A stretch of DNA of 64,000 nucleotides from Ruegeria sp. HKCCD8929 (lineage in GTDB: Bacteria > Pseudomonadota > Alphaproteobacteria > Rhodobacterales > Rhodobacteraceae). Below the pieces are notes generated by a model. It was not told the origin of the DNA, searched no databases, and saw nothing but the letters and a program-made list of their open reading frames with translations. Positions within the stretch are counted from its first letter, which is position 1; every line of letters begins with the position of its first letter. Made by a program: the position numbers and the translations under genes. The stretch lies in the NCBI RefSeq assembly GCF_013031405.1, contig NZ_WPZY01000003.1, positions 62,001 to 126,000 on the forward strand, written 5' to 3'. Positions 35,034 to 43,200 of the stretch are shown here, piece after piece.

Positions 35034-36116
35034 TTAGCCGCGAACGCGGTCGCGCTGTGCGGTATAGACACCCGACGACAGGTTCAGCCACGCCGACGAC
35101 GCCGCCATCGACTCCATGGCGCTGTCGTGGATCTTCTTGAACAGCTCGTCGCCCATGTTTTCATCCAGCACTTCCTGGCTGGCCTTGCCGAAGGCATCCC
35201 AGACGCTGTCGGGGAATTCCATGACCTTGACGCCGCCGGCCTGCAGGCGCTGCAACGCGGCACCATTGTTGGCCAGGAACTGGGCCAGGTTCCACTGGTG
35301 GCATTCCCCGGCCGCGATCTCGATGATCTTCTGCTGGCCCGGTGTCAGGCTTTCAAAGACCTCGCGGTTCGTTGCCAGTGACAGACCGGCGCCGGGCTCG
35401 TGGAAGCCAGCGGTGTAGTATGTCTTGGTGATCTCCTGGAAGCCCGCCTTTTCGTCGGCCCACGGACCGATCCACTCGGTACCGTCGATCGCGCCCGAAG
35501 ACAGAGCCTGATACACTTCCGAGCCCGGAATGTTCTGAACCGAGGCACCCAGTTTGCCCAGAGCCTTGCCACCCAGACCCGGCATGCGGAACTTTAGACC
35601 GTTGAAATCCTCGGGGCTGTTGATCTCTTTCGAGTACCAGCCGCCCGCCTGAGCACCGGTGTTCCCGGCCAGGAAGGATTTCAGGCCAAAGATCTGGCCC
35701 AGTTCGTCATGCAGTTCCATCCCGCCTGCATGATAGTACCAGTTCACCAGTTCCTGCGCGGTCATGCCAAACGGAACAGCGGTGAAGAACGCATAGCCCG
35801 GATGCTGACCTACGAAATAGTAGTCCGCTGCGTGATACATGTCGGCCTGACCGGACGAAACCGCGTCAAACACTTCGAATGCGCCAACCAGTTCGCCTGC
35901 CGCCTTGATGTCAACGGTCAGGTTGCCCTCGGACATTGCGGTGATGCTGTCAGCACAACGCTGCGCGCTGTCGAACACGCCAGCCAGACCACGGCCCCAC
36001 GAGGTCACCATGGTCAGGGTGCGCTTGCCCTGAGCATAGGCCGGTGCCGCCAGAGCGGTTGCGGCGGCTGCCGAGCCACCCAGAGCAGATTTTTTTAGAA
36101 ATGAGCGACGATCCAT
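35034..36116 (-). CDS. dctP: TRAP transporter substrate-binding protein (TakP-like)
   Basis: The 360-residue periplasmic protein begins with a twin-arginine type signal (MDRRSFLKKSALGGSAAAATALAAPAYA). It continues with TLTMVTSWGRGLAGVFDSAQRCADSITAMSEGNLTVDI, typical of the TakP/mannitol-chloroaromatic subgroup of DctP proteins. GLKFRMPGLGGKAL and IDGTEWIGPWADEKAGFQ are family segments; the Arg of RMPG usually binds the carboxylate. TakP of Rhodobacter sphaeroides binds alpha-keto acids. Substrate identity here is inferred. The start is supported by GGGGAGGA upstream. Confidence 0.9.
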   Translation of the reverse strand: MDRRSFLKKSALGGSAAAATALAAPAYAQGKRTLTMVTSWGRGLAGVFDSAQRCADSITAMSEGNLTVDIKAAGELVGAFEVFDAVSSGQADMYHAADYYFVGQHPGYAFFTAVPFGMTAQELVNWYYHAGGMELHDELGQIFGLKSFLAGNTGAQAGGWYSKEINSPEDFNGLKFRMPGLGGKALGKLGASVQNIPGSEVYQALSSGAIDGTEWIGPWADEKAGFQEITKTYYTAGFHEPGAGLSLATNREVFESLTPGQQKIIEIAAGECHQWNLAQFLANNGAALQRLQAGGVKVMEFPDSVWDAFGKASQEVLDENMGDELFKKIHDSAMESMAASSAWLNLSSGVYTAQRDRVRG

Positions 36117-36184
36117 GCGAGTCTGTCCTCCCCTTGAAGAATGCCCAGAGGTTTGCCCCCGGGCGGATCGTTTCGAGTGGCGAT

Positions 36185-36228
36185 AGCCTATCCCCACGGT
36201 CCTTTATGTGAATACCTATTACTGCGTA
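36185..36228 (-). promoter_or_regulatory. Candidate dctP promoter with NarL-like 7-2-7 site
   Basis: On the minus strand, TTCACA (36207-36212) and a weak TAGGCT (36185-36190) are 16 bp apart. Directly upstream (36213-36228), the plus strand reads TACCTAT, TA, CTGCGTA. This is a 7-2-7 arrangement: the first half matches the NarL heptamer TACYYMT at 7 of 7 positions and the second matches its inverse at 5 of 7. The NarL-type regulator encoded divergently is the obvious candidate to bind here. Confidence 0.45.
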
Positions 36229-36368
36229 GATTCAGGTCTTTTTTGCGGGCACAGACTTGTTTTTCAGGCAAAACGCTTTCTCCACGCCCCCGGAGGAACC
36301 GTATTCTGCTCAAACGGCCAGGGGTAAAATCTTTGATTTTGGCAAGCGCATTGCGTAACGATTCGCGC

Positions 36369-37802
36369 ATGTTCCGACGGTTTTCACTGTTTTCCCTGAC
36401 TTACGCGCAAAAGCTGACGTTGATCGCTGCGATCCCGCTGGTCATCGCGGTGGCCGCGATCGCCCTGCTTGTGGCCTATGAAGCGCGATCAACTGCCGAG
36501 CGTGAAATCCGCACGCTGGAACGGCAGTTGCTCGCAGCCAAGAAGGACGAGTTGCGCAACTACGTCACCCAGGCACGCAACGGGTTCAGCCATATCTATG
36601 GACGAGCCGCGCCCGACGATCAGGCGGCCAAGGACCGTGTCACTCAGATTCTCAGTGCGATGATCTATGGTAAGGACGGGTTCTTTTTCGTCTACGACTA
36701 CGATGGCAAGAATCTGGTCAGCCCCCGCCAGACCGAATTCATCAACCGCAACTGGGAGGGTTTGACCGACCGCGACGGCACGCCCGTGGTCGACGAGTTC
36801 ATTCGCCTCGCCCGGCAGGGTGCGGGATGGCACAACTTTGTCTGGCAAAAACCGTCAACCGGCGAAGAGGCCATGATGGTGGCGTATGTCGTGGGCCTGC
36901 AGGACTGGCAATGGGCCGTGGGAACCGGGATTTTCGTTGACGACGTGTTCGCGACCGTGGCCTCTTCCCGGGCCGAGGTCGAAGCGCAGACCCGCCGCAC
37001 CTTTTTCTACATCGGCGCGATCGTTCTGGCGGCTCTGGTCATGGTTTTTGTCTCTGGCATGCTGCTGAACATCCGCGAACGGCGGCTGGCCGATGCCAAG
37101 CTCAAGGAACTGACCCAACGGGTATTCGACGCGCAGGAAGAAGAGCGCGGGCGCGTGGCGCGCGAACTGCATGATGGCATCAGCCAGATCCTGGTCGGCG
37201 TGCGTTATGCGCTGGACAACACCCGCCGCAGACTGGCGCGCGGCGATGATGCGGGAGCGCGATCTCCGTTGGACAAGGGGATCGAGAACCTCGGCACCGC
37301 CATCACCGAGGTCCGCCGCATCAGCCGCGACCTGCGCCCCGGAGTGCTGGACGACCTCGGCCTCGGCCCTGCGCTCAAGGCGCTGACCGACGACTTTAGC
37401 GAGCGCACGGGGATCGAGACGCAGTTCACCACCGTGGTGTTCCGCAACCGGCTGGATCACGACAGCAAGATCGCGCTCTACCGCATCGCGCAGGAAGCAC
37501 TGACCAATATCGAGCGCCATTCCGGCGCTAGCCGCGTCACCATCGACCTGCGCGGCCACAAGAAAGGCGCCACCATGCGCATTGCCGACAATGGCCGCGG
37601 ATTGCGGTCGCGCCCAGGCGAAGTCAGCCCCGGCATCGGGCTGCGCAACATGCAGGAGCGGATCGAGCAGCTTGACGGGACCTTGCGCATTCTGTCATCA
37701 CGCGGCGCGCAAGGCGGCACGGTGATCGAGGCCAGCCTGCCGCTCAGCCATCTGCTGCCCCCCGAAGAGGAGGCCGCCCCGAAAAGAAAGGCCGGTTCAT
37801 GA
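36369..37802 (+). CDS. Sensor histidine kinase, single-Cache and HisKA_3 (NarX-like)
   Basis: The 477-residue kinase has a first membrane helix (about 16-38), a periplasmic Cache domain (to about 210, with YGKDGFFFVYDYDGKNLVSPRQ and WQWAVGTGIFVDDV), and a second helix (about 218-238). The cytoplasmic part has His268 in the H-box RELHDGISQILVGVRYAL, the N-box IALYRIAQEALTNIERHSGAS, and a G-box in IADNGRGL and GIGLRNMQERI. Cache domains often bind small carboxylates, so the input may be the TRAP substrate. The ATG at 36369 gives a normal membrane helix. The gene overlaps its response regulator by 4 bp. Confidence 0.9.
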   Translation: MFRRFSLFSLTYAQKLTLIAAIPLVIAVAAIALLVAYEARSTAEREIRTLERQLLAAKKDELRNYVTQARNGFSHIYGRAAPDDQAAKDRVTQILSAMIYGKDGFFFVYDYDGKNLVSPRQTEFINRNWEGLTDRDGTPVVDEFIRLARQGAGWHNFVWQKPSTGEEAMMVAYVVGLQDWQWAVGTGIFVDDVFATVASSRAEVEAQTRRTFFYIGAIVLAALVMVFVSGMLLNIRERRLADAKLKELTQRVFDAQEEERGRVARELHDGISQILVGVRYALDNTRRRLARGDDAGARSPLDKGIENLGTAITEVRRISRDLRPGVLDDLGLGPALKALTDDFSERTGIETQFTTVVFRNRLDHDSKIALYRIAQEALTNIERHSGASRVTIDLRGHKKGATMRIADNGRGLRSRPGEVSPGIGLRNMQERIEQLDGTLRILSSRGAQGGTVIEASLPLSHLLPPEEEAAPKRKAGS

Positions 37803-38446
37803 CTGCCCCCGCCATCCGCGTCCTGATCGTCGACGACCACCCGATGGTGGCCGAGGGCATCCAGTCGATCCTGGAAAGCTATGACGACATCGAAGTGGTG
37901 GGCACGCTTGGCAACGGTCAGGAAGCGGTGGACCGCGCCGAAACCCTGTCCCCCCACGTGATCCTGATGGACCTCAACATGCCGGGCCTCGGCGGGCTTT
38001 CGGCCACGGAACTGATCCTCGAACGTCTGCCGGACACCCGGATCCTGATCCTGTCCATGCATGATAGCCCCGAATACATCTCGACCGCGCTGGGTCATGG
38101 CGCCAAGGGCTATGTCCTCAAGGACGTTCCAACGGACGAGATCCGGCAGGCCATCGACACCGTAATGCGGGGTGAGCGCTATCTCTGCACCGGCGCCAGC
38201 GGTTCGCTGGAACCCAAGGAGGATGAGGGACGCGGTGCGCTGACGGGCCGCGAACAAACCATCCTGCTGCAACTGGCGCAGGGCAAGTCGAACAAGGAAG
38301 TAGCAATCGCGCTCGACATCTCAGTCCGCACGGTTGAGACCCACCGCAAGAACATCAAGCGCAAGCTGGGCATCTCATCGACCGCGGGCCTTACCCGGTA
38401 CGCGATGGAGCATGGGGTGTTGCAGGGCACCGGCGGGCGGTTTTAG
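37799..38446 (+). CDS. LuxR/NarL-family response regulator
   Basis: The 215-residue regulator has a receiver domain with Asp58 (VILMDLNMPG) as phosphoacceptor, and the ILSMHDS and GYVLKDVP segments that provide the switch residue and Lys. Its C-terminal helix-turn-helix reads TGREQTILLQLAQGKSNKEVAIALDISVRTVETHRKNIKRKL. It overlaps the histidine kinase by 4 bp, so the two form a cognate pair. Divergence from dctP suggests control of the TRAP operon, perhaps at the 7-2-7 site at 36213. Confidence 0.92.
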   Translation: MTAPAIRVLIVDDHPMVAEGIQSILESYDDIEVVGTLGNGQEAVDRAETLSPHVILMDLNMPGLGGLSATELILERLPDTRILILSMHDSPEYISTALGHGAKGYVLKDVPTDEIRQAIDTVMRGERYLCTGASGSLEPKEDEGRGALTGREQTILLQLAQGKSNKEVAIALDISVRTVETHRKNIKRKLGISSTAGLTRYAMEHGVLQGTGGRF

Positions 38447-38538
38447 ACGACACCTCTCGGAGTGAACGGCCTTTTGGGTTCTTTGCCGATCTGCGTTTCA
38501 CGAAAATCAGCATCTGGCGCACTATTCAAACGCGCGCG

Positions 38539-39039
38539 TCATGTCGTCCCAAAACCTGCTTTCCGCCGCCGGTATACGAGTATTGCTGTGGCGCAAATGG
38601 CCAGTTCGACCGCGAACGTCCAGTGAAGGATGAAGTTCCAAACCCACCACTCAAAACGCACGGGCACCTCAACCGCATTGAGATGAAATTCCGAAAACGG
38701 TCTGAGCCAGTATATTTCCGCGGCAAAGCTGTCCAACATCATGTGCAGCAACAAACCAATCAAGGCCACAAGAATATAAGGCCTTATCCATCTCTGATCC
38801 GTGATCCACGAGACGGCCCATACGACGAACGCGATTGAGATCCAAAACAAAGGCCAGTGAAAGACGTACTCGTGATGCGCAGTCTGGCGATTGTCGACAA
38901 GATAGAACCAGAGCAAATCGATGTCGGGCAAGATGGACGCGATCAGTCCGACGGCTATGAGACCTCGTCTGTCTTGGTCCTTTGTCGATGCAACAAGATC
39001 AGCGGCCAAATAGCCGGCAGGTAAATGAGCAATGAACAT
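38539..39039 (-). CDS. DUF457/YdjM-like membrane-bound metal-dependent hydrolase
   Basis: The 166-residue protein has four or five hydrophobic segments. It carries the motif pattern of the DUF457/YdjM family: MFIAHLPAGYLAADLV near the N-terminus, LPDIDLLWFYLVDNRQTAHHEYVFHW near residue 40, and LLLHMMLDSFAAEIYWLRPF near 100. His and Asp residues in these motifs are the presumed metal ligands. The DNA around it is AT-richer than the neighbouring operons. Its substrate is not known. Confidence 0.75.
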   Translation of the reverse strand: MFIAHLPAGYLAADLVASTKDQDRRGLIAVGLIASILPDIDLLWFYLVDNRQTAHHEYVFHWPLFWISIAFVVWAVSWITDQRWIRPYILVALIGLLLHMMLDSFAAEIYWLRPFSEFHLNAVEVPVRFEWWVWNFILHWTFAVELAICATAILVYRRRKAGFGTT

Positions 39040-39131
39040 GCTGAACTCAAACGGTAGTCATGCCAAAATGTCAAATGCGGTTTGTTTCCGTTCGGCTGGT
39101 CGTAAATCCTAAACACCTGTCCGGCAACGAC

Positions 39132-39515
39132 TCAGCTTCGGTCTCCGATACCCTCTCCAAAGAACACCAGCGTTCCATCCTCGTCGAGGACGTGAAACTC
39201 ACGCTGCATGTAGGGCTGATCGAAGGGCGGACGTACGCGCGCTTCGGGCAAGTCGTCAAGACCAGGCTTGAGGCTTTCGTAGAGCGCGTCGATCCCCTTG
39301 ACGTCGATGTAAAACGACTGATCGTCGCCCAATGGACGCCCGTCATCCCGAGGCGGACATTCCAGAAGGCGGACGGCAACGGAATCGCGTCTCAGAAAGG
39401 CATAGTTGTCAGCCCTGAACCCCAGCACAAATCCCAACCGATCCCGATAAAATTCGATTTGCCGGTCCAGCGAACTGCACAGAACAAACGGGGTTATCTG
39501 GGTCATCTGCGCCAT
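39132..39515 (-). CDS. VOC-family (bleomycin-resistance-like) protein
   Basis: This 127-residue glyoxalase-fold protein reads ITPFVLCSSLDRQIEFYRDRLGFVLGFRADNYAFLRRDSVAVRLLEC in its first half. Its second half contains DDQSFYIDVKGIDALYESLKPGLDDLPEARVRPPFDQPYMQREFHVLDEDGTLVFFGE. The final Glu/Gly segment matches the metal-binding strand of bleomycin-resistance-like proteins, which often sequester drugs and do not act as enzymes. Function is not established. It lies between DUF457 and the 2OG oxygenase gene. Confidence 0.8.
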   Translation of the reverse strand: MAQMTQITPFVLCSSLDRQIEFYRDRLGFVLGFRADNYAFLRRDSVAVRLLECPPRDDGRPLGDDQSFYIDVKGIDALYESLKPGLDDLPEARVRPPFDQPYMQREFHVLDEDGTLVFFGEGIGDRS

Positions 39516-39566
39516 TGGGATCTCCGGGCTCGGCTCTGATACCTCCAGCTTACAGCCAAAATCGCC

Positions 39567-40415
39567 TCAATCCAGCAGCTGGTCCGAGCGCAGCCCCTCG
39601 CGCTCGTAATGGTGCGGCAGCACACGGCCATAGAGCTGCTTCGTGCGCTCAACCCCGCCGCACATGCCTTCGGTTTCCACAAACGAGAAGATGCCCACAT
39701 AACGCTTGCGCGCGCCCTGAACCGGGGCCACGCGGTGCAGAGCATAGCGGCCCTTGAAGATCTGCAGGTCCCCCGGTTGCAGAACCAGCTGACGGACCAG
39801 GCCCATGTTGCCGCCCAGAACCGAGGCCACGCCGCTGAAATTCTCATCCGTCGCGCTTCGTAGGCGGGGGACGTATTCGAACTCACCGCCGCTCTCACCG
39901 TTCTGGATCGCCAACGTCACGGTGTAATTGTTGGTGTCGAAATGCCAGGGAAAGCCCTGCCCCTCTTCCACCACGTTGATGATCACATCCGCCAACGGAT
40001 CGTCGTAGCGATGGAACCTTTCTTCGGGTTCGTTTAGAGCGACGCGAATGAAAGGCATGAAGCCGGGGTATTCGTAGATCCGCCGCAACGGTCCGGATTT
40101 TCGAAAATTATCCGCCGGAACAAACGCGTTCGAGCGGTCGTAGAACTGCCGGATCGGATGTGAGGGGCTGAGCGTGGGGTTATCCTTGCTGAAATAGGCG
40201 TTTGTCCGGTTGAATGACCGGTGCGCCTTGGGCGCCACGACATCCGCCTCTTGGATCAGCGCGGTCACGCCCTGCTCGTGAACGAACCCAGGCAACACAG
40301 CACAGCCATCTTCGTCCAGCTCACGCCGCAGATCGCTGATCAATCGCGCATAGGCAGGTGCATCCGGGCGGTCGATCGGATAGCGGCCCAGATCCACGAG
40401 ATCGTGCAATTCCAT
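39567..40415 (-). CDS. Fe(II)/2-oxoglutarate-dependent oxygenase
   Basis: The 282-residue protein fits the double-stranded beta-helix oxygenases. The facial triad is His158 and Asp160 (FPWHFDTNN) with a distal His226 (RYALHRVAP), and Arg236 (GARKRYVGI) is placed to bind 2-oxoglutarate. The N-terminal half (LDEDGCAVLPGFVHEQGV) resembles phytanoyl-CoA-hydroxylase-like and ArpA-type proteins. The ATG at 40415 has an AAGGAG site about 9 nt upstream. The substrate is unknown; neighbours do not point to one. Confidence 0.8.
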   Translation of the reverse strand: MELHDLVDLGRYPIDRPDAPAYARLISDLRRELDEDGCAVLPGFVHEQGVTALIQEADVVAPKAHRSFNRTNAYFSKDNPTLSPSHPIRQFYDRSNAFVPADNFRKSGPLRRIYEYPGFMPFIRVALNEPEERFHRYDDPLADVIINVVEEGQGFPWHFDTNNYTVTLAIQNGESGGEFEYVPRLRSATDENFSGVASVLGGNMGLVRQLVLQPGDLQIFKGRYALHRVAPVQGARKRYVGIFSFVETEGMCGGVERTKQLYGRVLPHHYEREGLRSDQLLD

Positions 40416-40624
40416 CCTCGCTCTCCTTGTTGCTGCGTCCGTCTCAGCGTGACACTGCACCCAGAGTGATTCACGCCTGTTTCAGACATGCCGCTGACGG
40501 AATCTGACCTCTCCCAGCGTTGGTGCCTCATCGCCGAAAGTGAAAAGTTCCCCGCATGCGGCAATCTGCGCAAGAAAATGTCCGAAAATTCGCTCACGCC
40601 GACATGCAACTGCCGGATTGGCGG

Positions 40625-40653
40625 TTGACGCCCTTCGCCCTCGACCATAATGT
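40625..40653 (+). promoter_or_regulatory. Promoter of the ilvI-ilvN operon
   Basis: TTGACG (40625-40630) and TAATGT (40648-40653) are 17 bp apart. The expected start near 40660 places the AAGGAG site (40667-40672) and the leader peptide ATG (40682) at the start of the transcript. This fits classical attenuation. Confidence 0.6.
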
Positions 40654-40681
40654 CCCGACCAGCAAAAAGGAGCCGCTGGCA

Positions 40682-40729
40682 ATGACCAGGCTAGTCGTAA
40701 TCGTAGGAACCAAGCGCATGGGCCGGTGA
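40682..40729 (+). CDS. Branched-chain leader peptide of the ilv operon
   Basis: The 15-residue ORF reads MTRLVVIVGTKRMGR. It has five consecutive branched-chain codons (Leu-Val-Val-Ile-Val) and AAGGAG (40667-40672) ahead of the ATG. Its stop lies 25 nt before a terminator hairpin. Shortage of charged tRNA-Val, -Leu or -Ile should stall the ribosome in this run and allow read-through. The ORF is too short to find by length, so peptide content and position are the evidence. Confidence 0.85.
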   Translation: MTRLVVIVGTKRMGR

Positions 40730-40781
40730 CGGTAGACCATAATCCAACCCATGCGCCTCCGAAAGTTCGGGGGCTTTTTTT
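40714..40781 (+). terminator. Attenuator: pairing segment and terminator before ilvI
   Basis: The terminator is GCCTCCGA (40755-40762) with TCGGGGGC (40767-40774) around loop AAGT, followed by seven T (40775-40781). A perfect 9-bp complement, GCGCATGGG (40714-40722) with CCCATGCGC (40748-40756), shares two bases with the stem and may be part of the switch. I could not resolve a full antiterminator. It ends 38 bp before the ilvI ATG. Confidence 0.75.
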
Positions 40782-40819
40782 ATGCACACAAGACGCATGT
40801 CGCCAATGGAGCAAAGCAG

Positions 40820-42571
40820 ATGACACGTGAGATGACCGGCGCAAAGATGGTGGTCCAGGCCCTCAAGGATCAGGGCGTGGACACGGTATTCGGGTATCCC
40901 GGCGGCGCCGTGCTGCCGATCTATGACGAGATTTTTCTGCAAAACGACATCCGCCACATCCTGGTCCGCCACGAACAGGGCGCCGTGCACGCCGCCGAGG
41001 GCTATGCCCGCTCGACCGGCAAACCCGGCGTGGCGCTGGTGACGTCCGGCCCCGGCGCCACTAACGCAGTGACCGGCCTGACCGACGCGCTGATGGATTC
41101 GATCCCGATCATCGTGCTGACCGGGCAGGTTCCGACCTTCATGATCGGTTCTGACGCCTTTCAGGAGGCCGACACCGTGGGCATCACACGCCCCTGCACT
41201 AAGCATAACTGGCTGGTCAAGGACACCGATACGCTTGCCGCCACCATGCACGAGGCGTTTCACGTCGCCACCGCGGGCCGCCCCGGTCCGGTGCTGATCG
41301 ACATTCCCAAGGATGTGCAGTTCGCCAGCGGCGAGTACACACCGCCCAAACCCTCAACGTCGCATTATCAGCCGGTGCTCAAGGGTGACATGGAAGAGAT
41401 CACCGAACTGGTCGCCGCGATGGAGACCGCCAAGAAACCGGTGTTCTACACCGGCGGCGGTGTGATCAATTCGGGCAAGGCGGCCAGTCAGTTGCTGCGT
41501 GAACTGGTGGATGCCACCGGGTTTCCGATCACTTCAACGCTCATGGGTCTGGGCGCCTACCCCGCTTCGGGTAAGAACTGGCTGGGGATGCTGGGCATGC
41601 ATGGGCTTTATGAGGCCAACATGGCCATGCATGACTGCGACCTGCTGATCAATGTCGGCGCGCGGTTCGACGACCGGATCACCGGGCGCATCGACGCCTT
41701 CAGCCCGAACTCGAAAAAAGCGCATATCGACATCGACCCATCCTCGATCAACAAGGTGATCCGCGTCGATATCCCGATTGTTGGTGATGTGGGCCATGTG
41801 CTTGAGGATATACTCAAGGTCTGGAAATCGCGCGGGCGCAAGACCGATGTGGCCAATGTGAAGCAATGGCAGGCGCAGATCGCCGAATGGCGCAAGGTGA
41901 ACTGCCTTGCCTACACAAACAGCGACAAATCGATCAAACCGCAATATGCGCTGCAACGGCTTGAGGAACTGACCAAGGACCGGGATCGCTATGTCTGCAC
42001 CGAGGTGGGTCAGCACCAGATGTGGGCGGCGCAGTTCATGGGCTTTGAAGATCCGAACCGCTGGATGACGTCTGGCGGTCTGGGCACCATGGGCTACGGC
42101 TTCCCCGCCTCCATCGGCGTGCAGATGGCACATCCCGAGGCGCTGGTGATCAACGTCGCGGGTGAGGCCTCGTGGCTGATGAACATGCAGGAAATGGGCA
42201 CCGCCGCGCAGTACCGCCTGCCGGTGAAACAGTTCATCCTGAACAACGAACGCCTTGGCATGGTGCGCCAGTGGCAGGAACTGCTGCATGGTGAGCGCTA
42301 CTCGCATTCGTGGTCCGAGGCCCTGCCCGATTTCGTGAAACTTGCCGAGGCCTTCGGCGCTAAGGGCATCTGCATCAGCGATCCGGCCGATCTGGATGAC
42401 GCGATCATGGAGATGATCGAGTATGACGGCCCGGTGATCTTCGATTGTCTGGTTGAAAAGCACGAGAACTGCTTCCCCATGATCCCGTCGGGCAAGGCCC
42501 ATAACGAGATGTTGCTGGGCGAGGCCGAGACGCAGGGCGTCATTCAGTCCGGCGGCGCGGTGTTGGTGTAA
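40820..42571 (+). CDS. ilvI: Acetolactate synthase large subunit
   Basis: The 583-residue ThDP enzyme condenses two pyruvates (or pyruvate and 2-ketobutyrate), the first common step of valine, leucine and isoleucine synthesis. Seen are VVQALKDQGVDTVFGYPGGAVLPIYDEI, the catalytic Glu in LVRHEQGAVHAAEGYAR, and the FAD/central domain. The ThDP/Mg motif, usually GDGS-x26-N, here reads GEAS (Gly448-Glu449-Ala450) followed by NNERLGMVRQWQEL. The Glu replaces the usual metal-binding Asp. The ATG at 40820 follows GGAG; an upstream in-frame ATG lies inside the attenuator and is rejected. ilvN follows. Confidence 0.94.
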   Translation: MTREMTGAKMVVQALKDQGVDTVFGYPGGAVLPIYDEIFLQNDIRHILVRHEQGAVHAAEGYARSTGKPGVALVTSGPGATNAVTGLTDALMDSIPIIVLTGQVPTFMIGSDAFQEADTVGITRPCTKHNWLVKDTDTLAATMHEAFHVATAGRPGPVLIDIPKDVQFASGEYTPPKPSTSHYQPVLKGDMEEITELVAAMETAKKPVFYTGGGVINSGKAASQLLRELVDATGFPITSTLMGLGAYPASGKNWLGMLGMHGLYEANMAMHDCDLLINVGARFDDRITGRIDAFSPNSKKAHIDIDPSSINKVIRVDIPIVGDVGHVLEDILKVWKSRGRKTDVANVKQWQAQIAEWRKVNCLAYTNSDKSIKPQYALQRLEELTKDRDRYVCTEVGQHQMWAAQFMGFEDPNRWMTSGGLGTMGYGFPASIGVQMAHPEALVINVAGEASWLMNMQEMGTAAQYRLPVKQFILNNERLGMVRQWQELLHGERYSHSWSEALPDFVKLAEAFGAKGICISDPADLDDAIMEMIEYDGPVIFDCLVEKHENCFPMIPSGKAHNEMLLGEAETQGVIQSGGAVLV

Positions 42572-42596
42572 GGCCCGGATCGATACAGAACAGATG

Positions 42597-42614
42597 CCGG
42601 GAGCACACTCCCGG
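42597..42614 (+). repeat. Intercistronic hairpin between ilvI and ilvN
   Basis: CCGGGAG (42597-42603) pairs with CTCCCGG (42608-42614) around CACA. No T-run follows, so a role in mRNA processing or in setting subunit ratio is more likely than termination. Confidence 0.5.
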
Positions 42615-42639
42615 TCCCGACTTCAGGAAAGGGACATAA

Positions 42640-43200
42640 ATGTCTGCCCTACATATCAAAAAAGGCTCTACCCGCCATTCTGCCTATAACCTGCGCCCGA
42701 CCTTCTCGGACGTGCAGGAAAAGCACACCATCGCGCTGCTGGTGGAAAACGAACCCGGTGTGCTGGCCCGGGTGATCGGTCTGTTCTCAGGCCGCGGCTA
42801 CAACATCGAAAGCCTGACCGTGGCCGAGGTGGACCATACCGGCCACCTCTCGCGCATCACCATCGTCACCGCCGGGACCCCGCAGGTGATCGAGCAGATC
42901 AAGGCGCAGCTGGGCCGGATCGTGCCGGTGCATGATGTGCATGACCTGACCGTCGAAGGCTCATCGGTCGAGCGCGAACTGGCCATGCTCAAGGTGGTGG
43001 GCGAAGGCGACAAGCGGGTCGAGGCGCTGCGGCTGGCCGATATCTTCCGCGCCAATGTGGTCGACAGCACGCTGAACTCGTTCATTTTCGAGATCACAGG
43101 CGCGCCTGACAAGATCGACGCCTTTGCCGATCTGATGCGGCCCCTGGGCCTGATCGAAATCGCCCGCACCGGCGTAGCGGCCTTGCTGCGCGGCGAATGA
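42640..43200 (+). CDS. ilvN: Acetolactate synthase small (regulatory) subunit
   Basis: The 186-residue protein has an N-terminal ACT domain (KHTIALLVENEPGVLARVIGLFSGRGYNIESLTVAEVDHTGHLSRITI) that binds valine for feedback inhibition. The C-terminal half contains HDLTVEGSSVERELAMLKVVGEG and DKIDAFADLMRPLGLIEIARTGVAALLRG. It is about 20 residues longer at the N-terminus than E. coli IlvH. The AGGAAAGGG leader supports the start. It is the second gene of the attenuated operon. Confidence 0.95.
   Translation: MSALHIKKGSTRHSAYNLRPTFSDVQEKHTIALLVENEPGVLARVIGLFSGRGYNIESLTVAEVDHTGHLSRITIVTAGTPQVIEQIKAQLGRIVPVHDVHDLTVEGSSVERELAMLKVVGEGDKRVEALRLADIFRANVVDSTLNSFIFEITGAPDKIDAFADLMRPLGLIEIARTGVAALLRGE

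Noticed and set aside
36141..36368. Upstream extension of the histidine kinase frame
   Set aside because: The 76 added residues are basic and without a domain, and the stretch covers the dctP promoter region. A membrane helix begins properly after 36369.
40751..40819. Upstream start for ilvI
   Set aside because: This in-frame ATG lies inside the terminator stem of the attenuator, and the N-terminal residues do not match the enzyme family.
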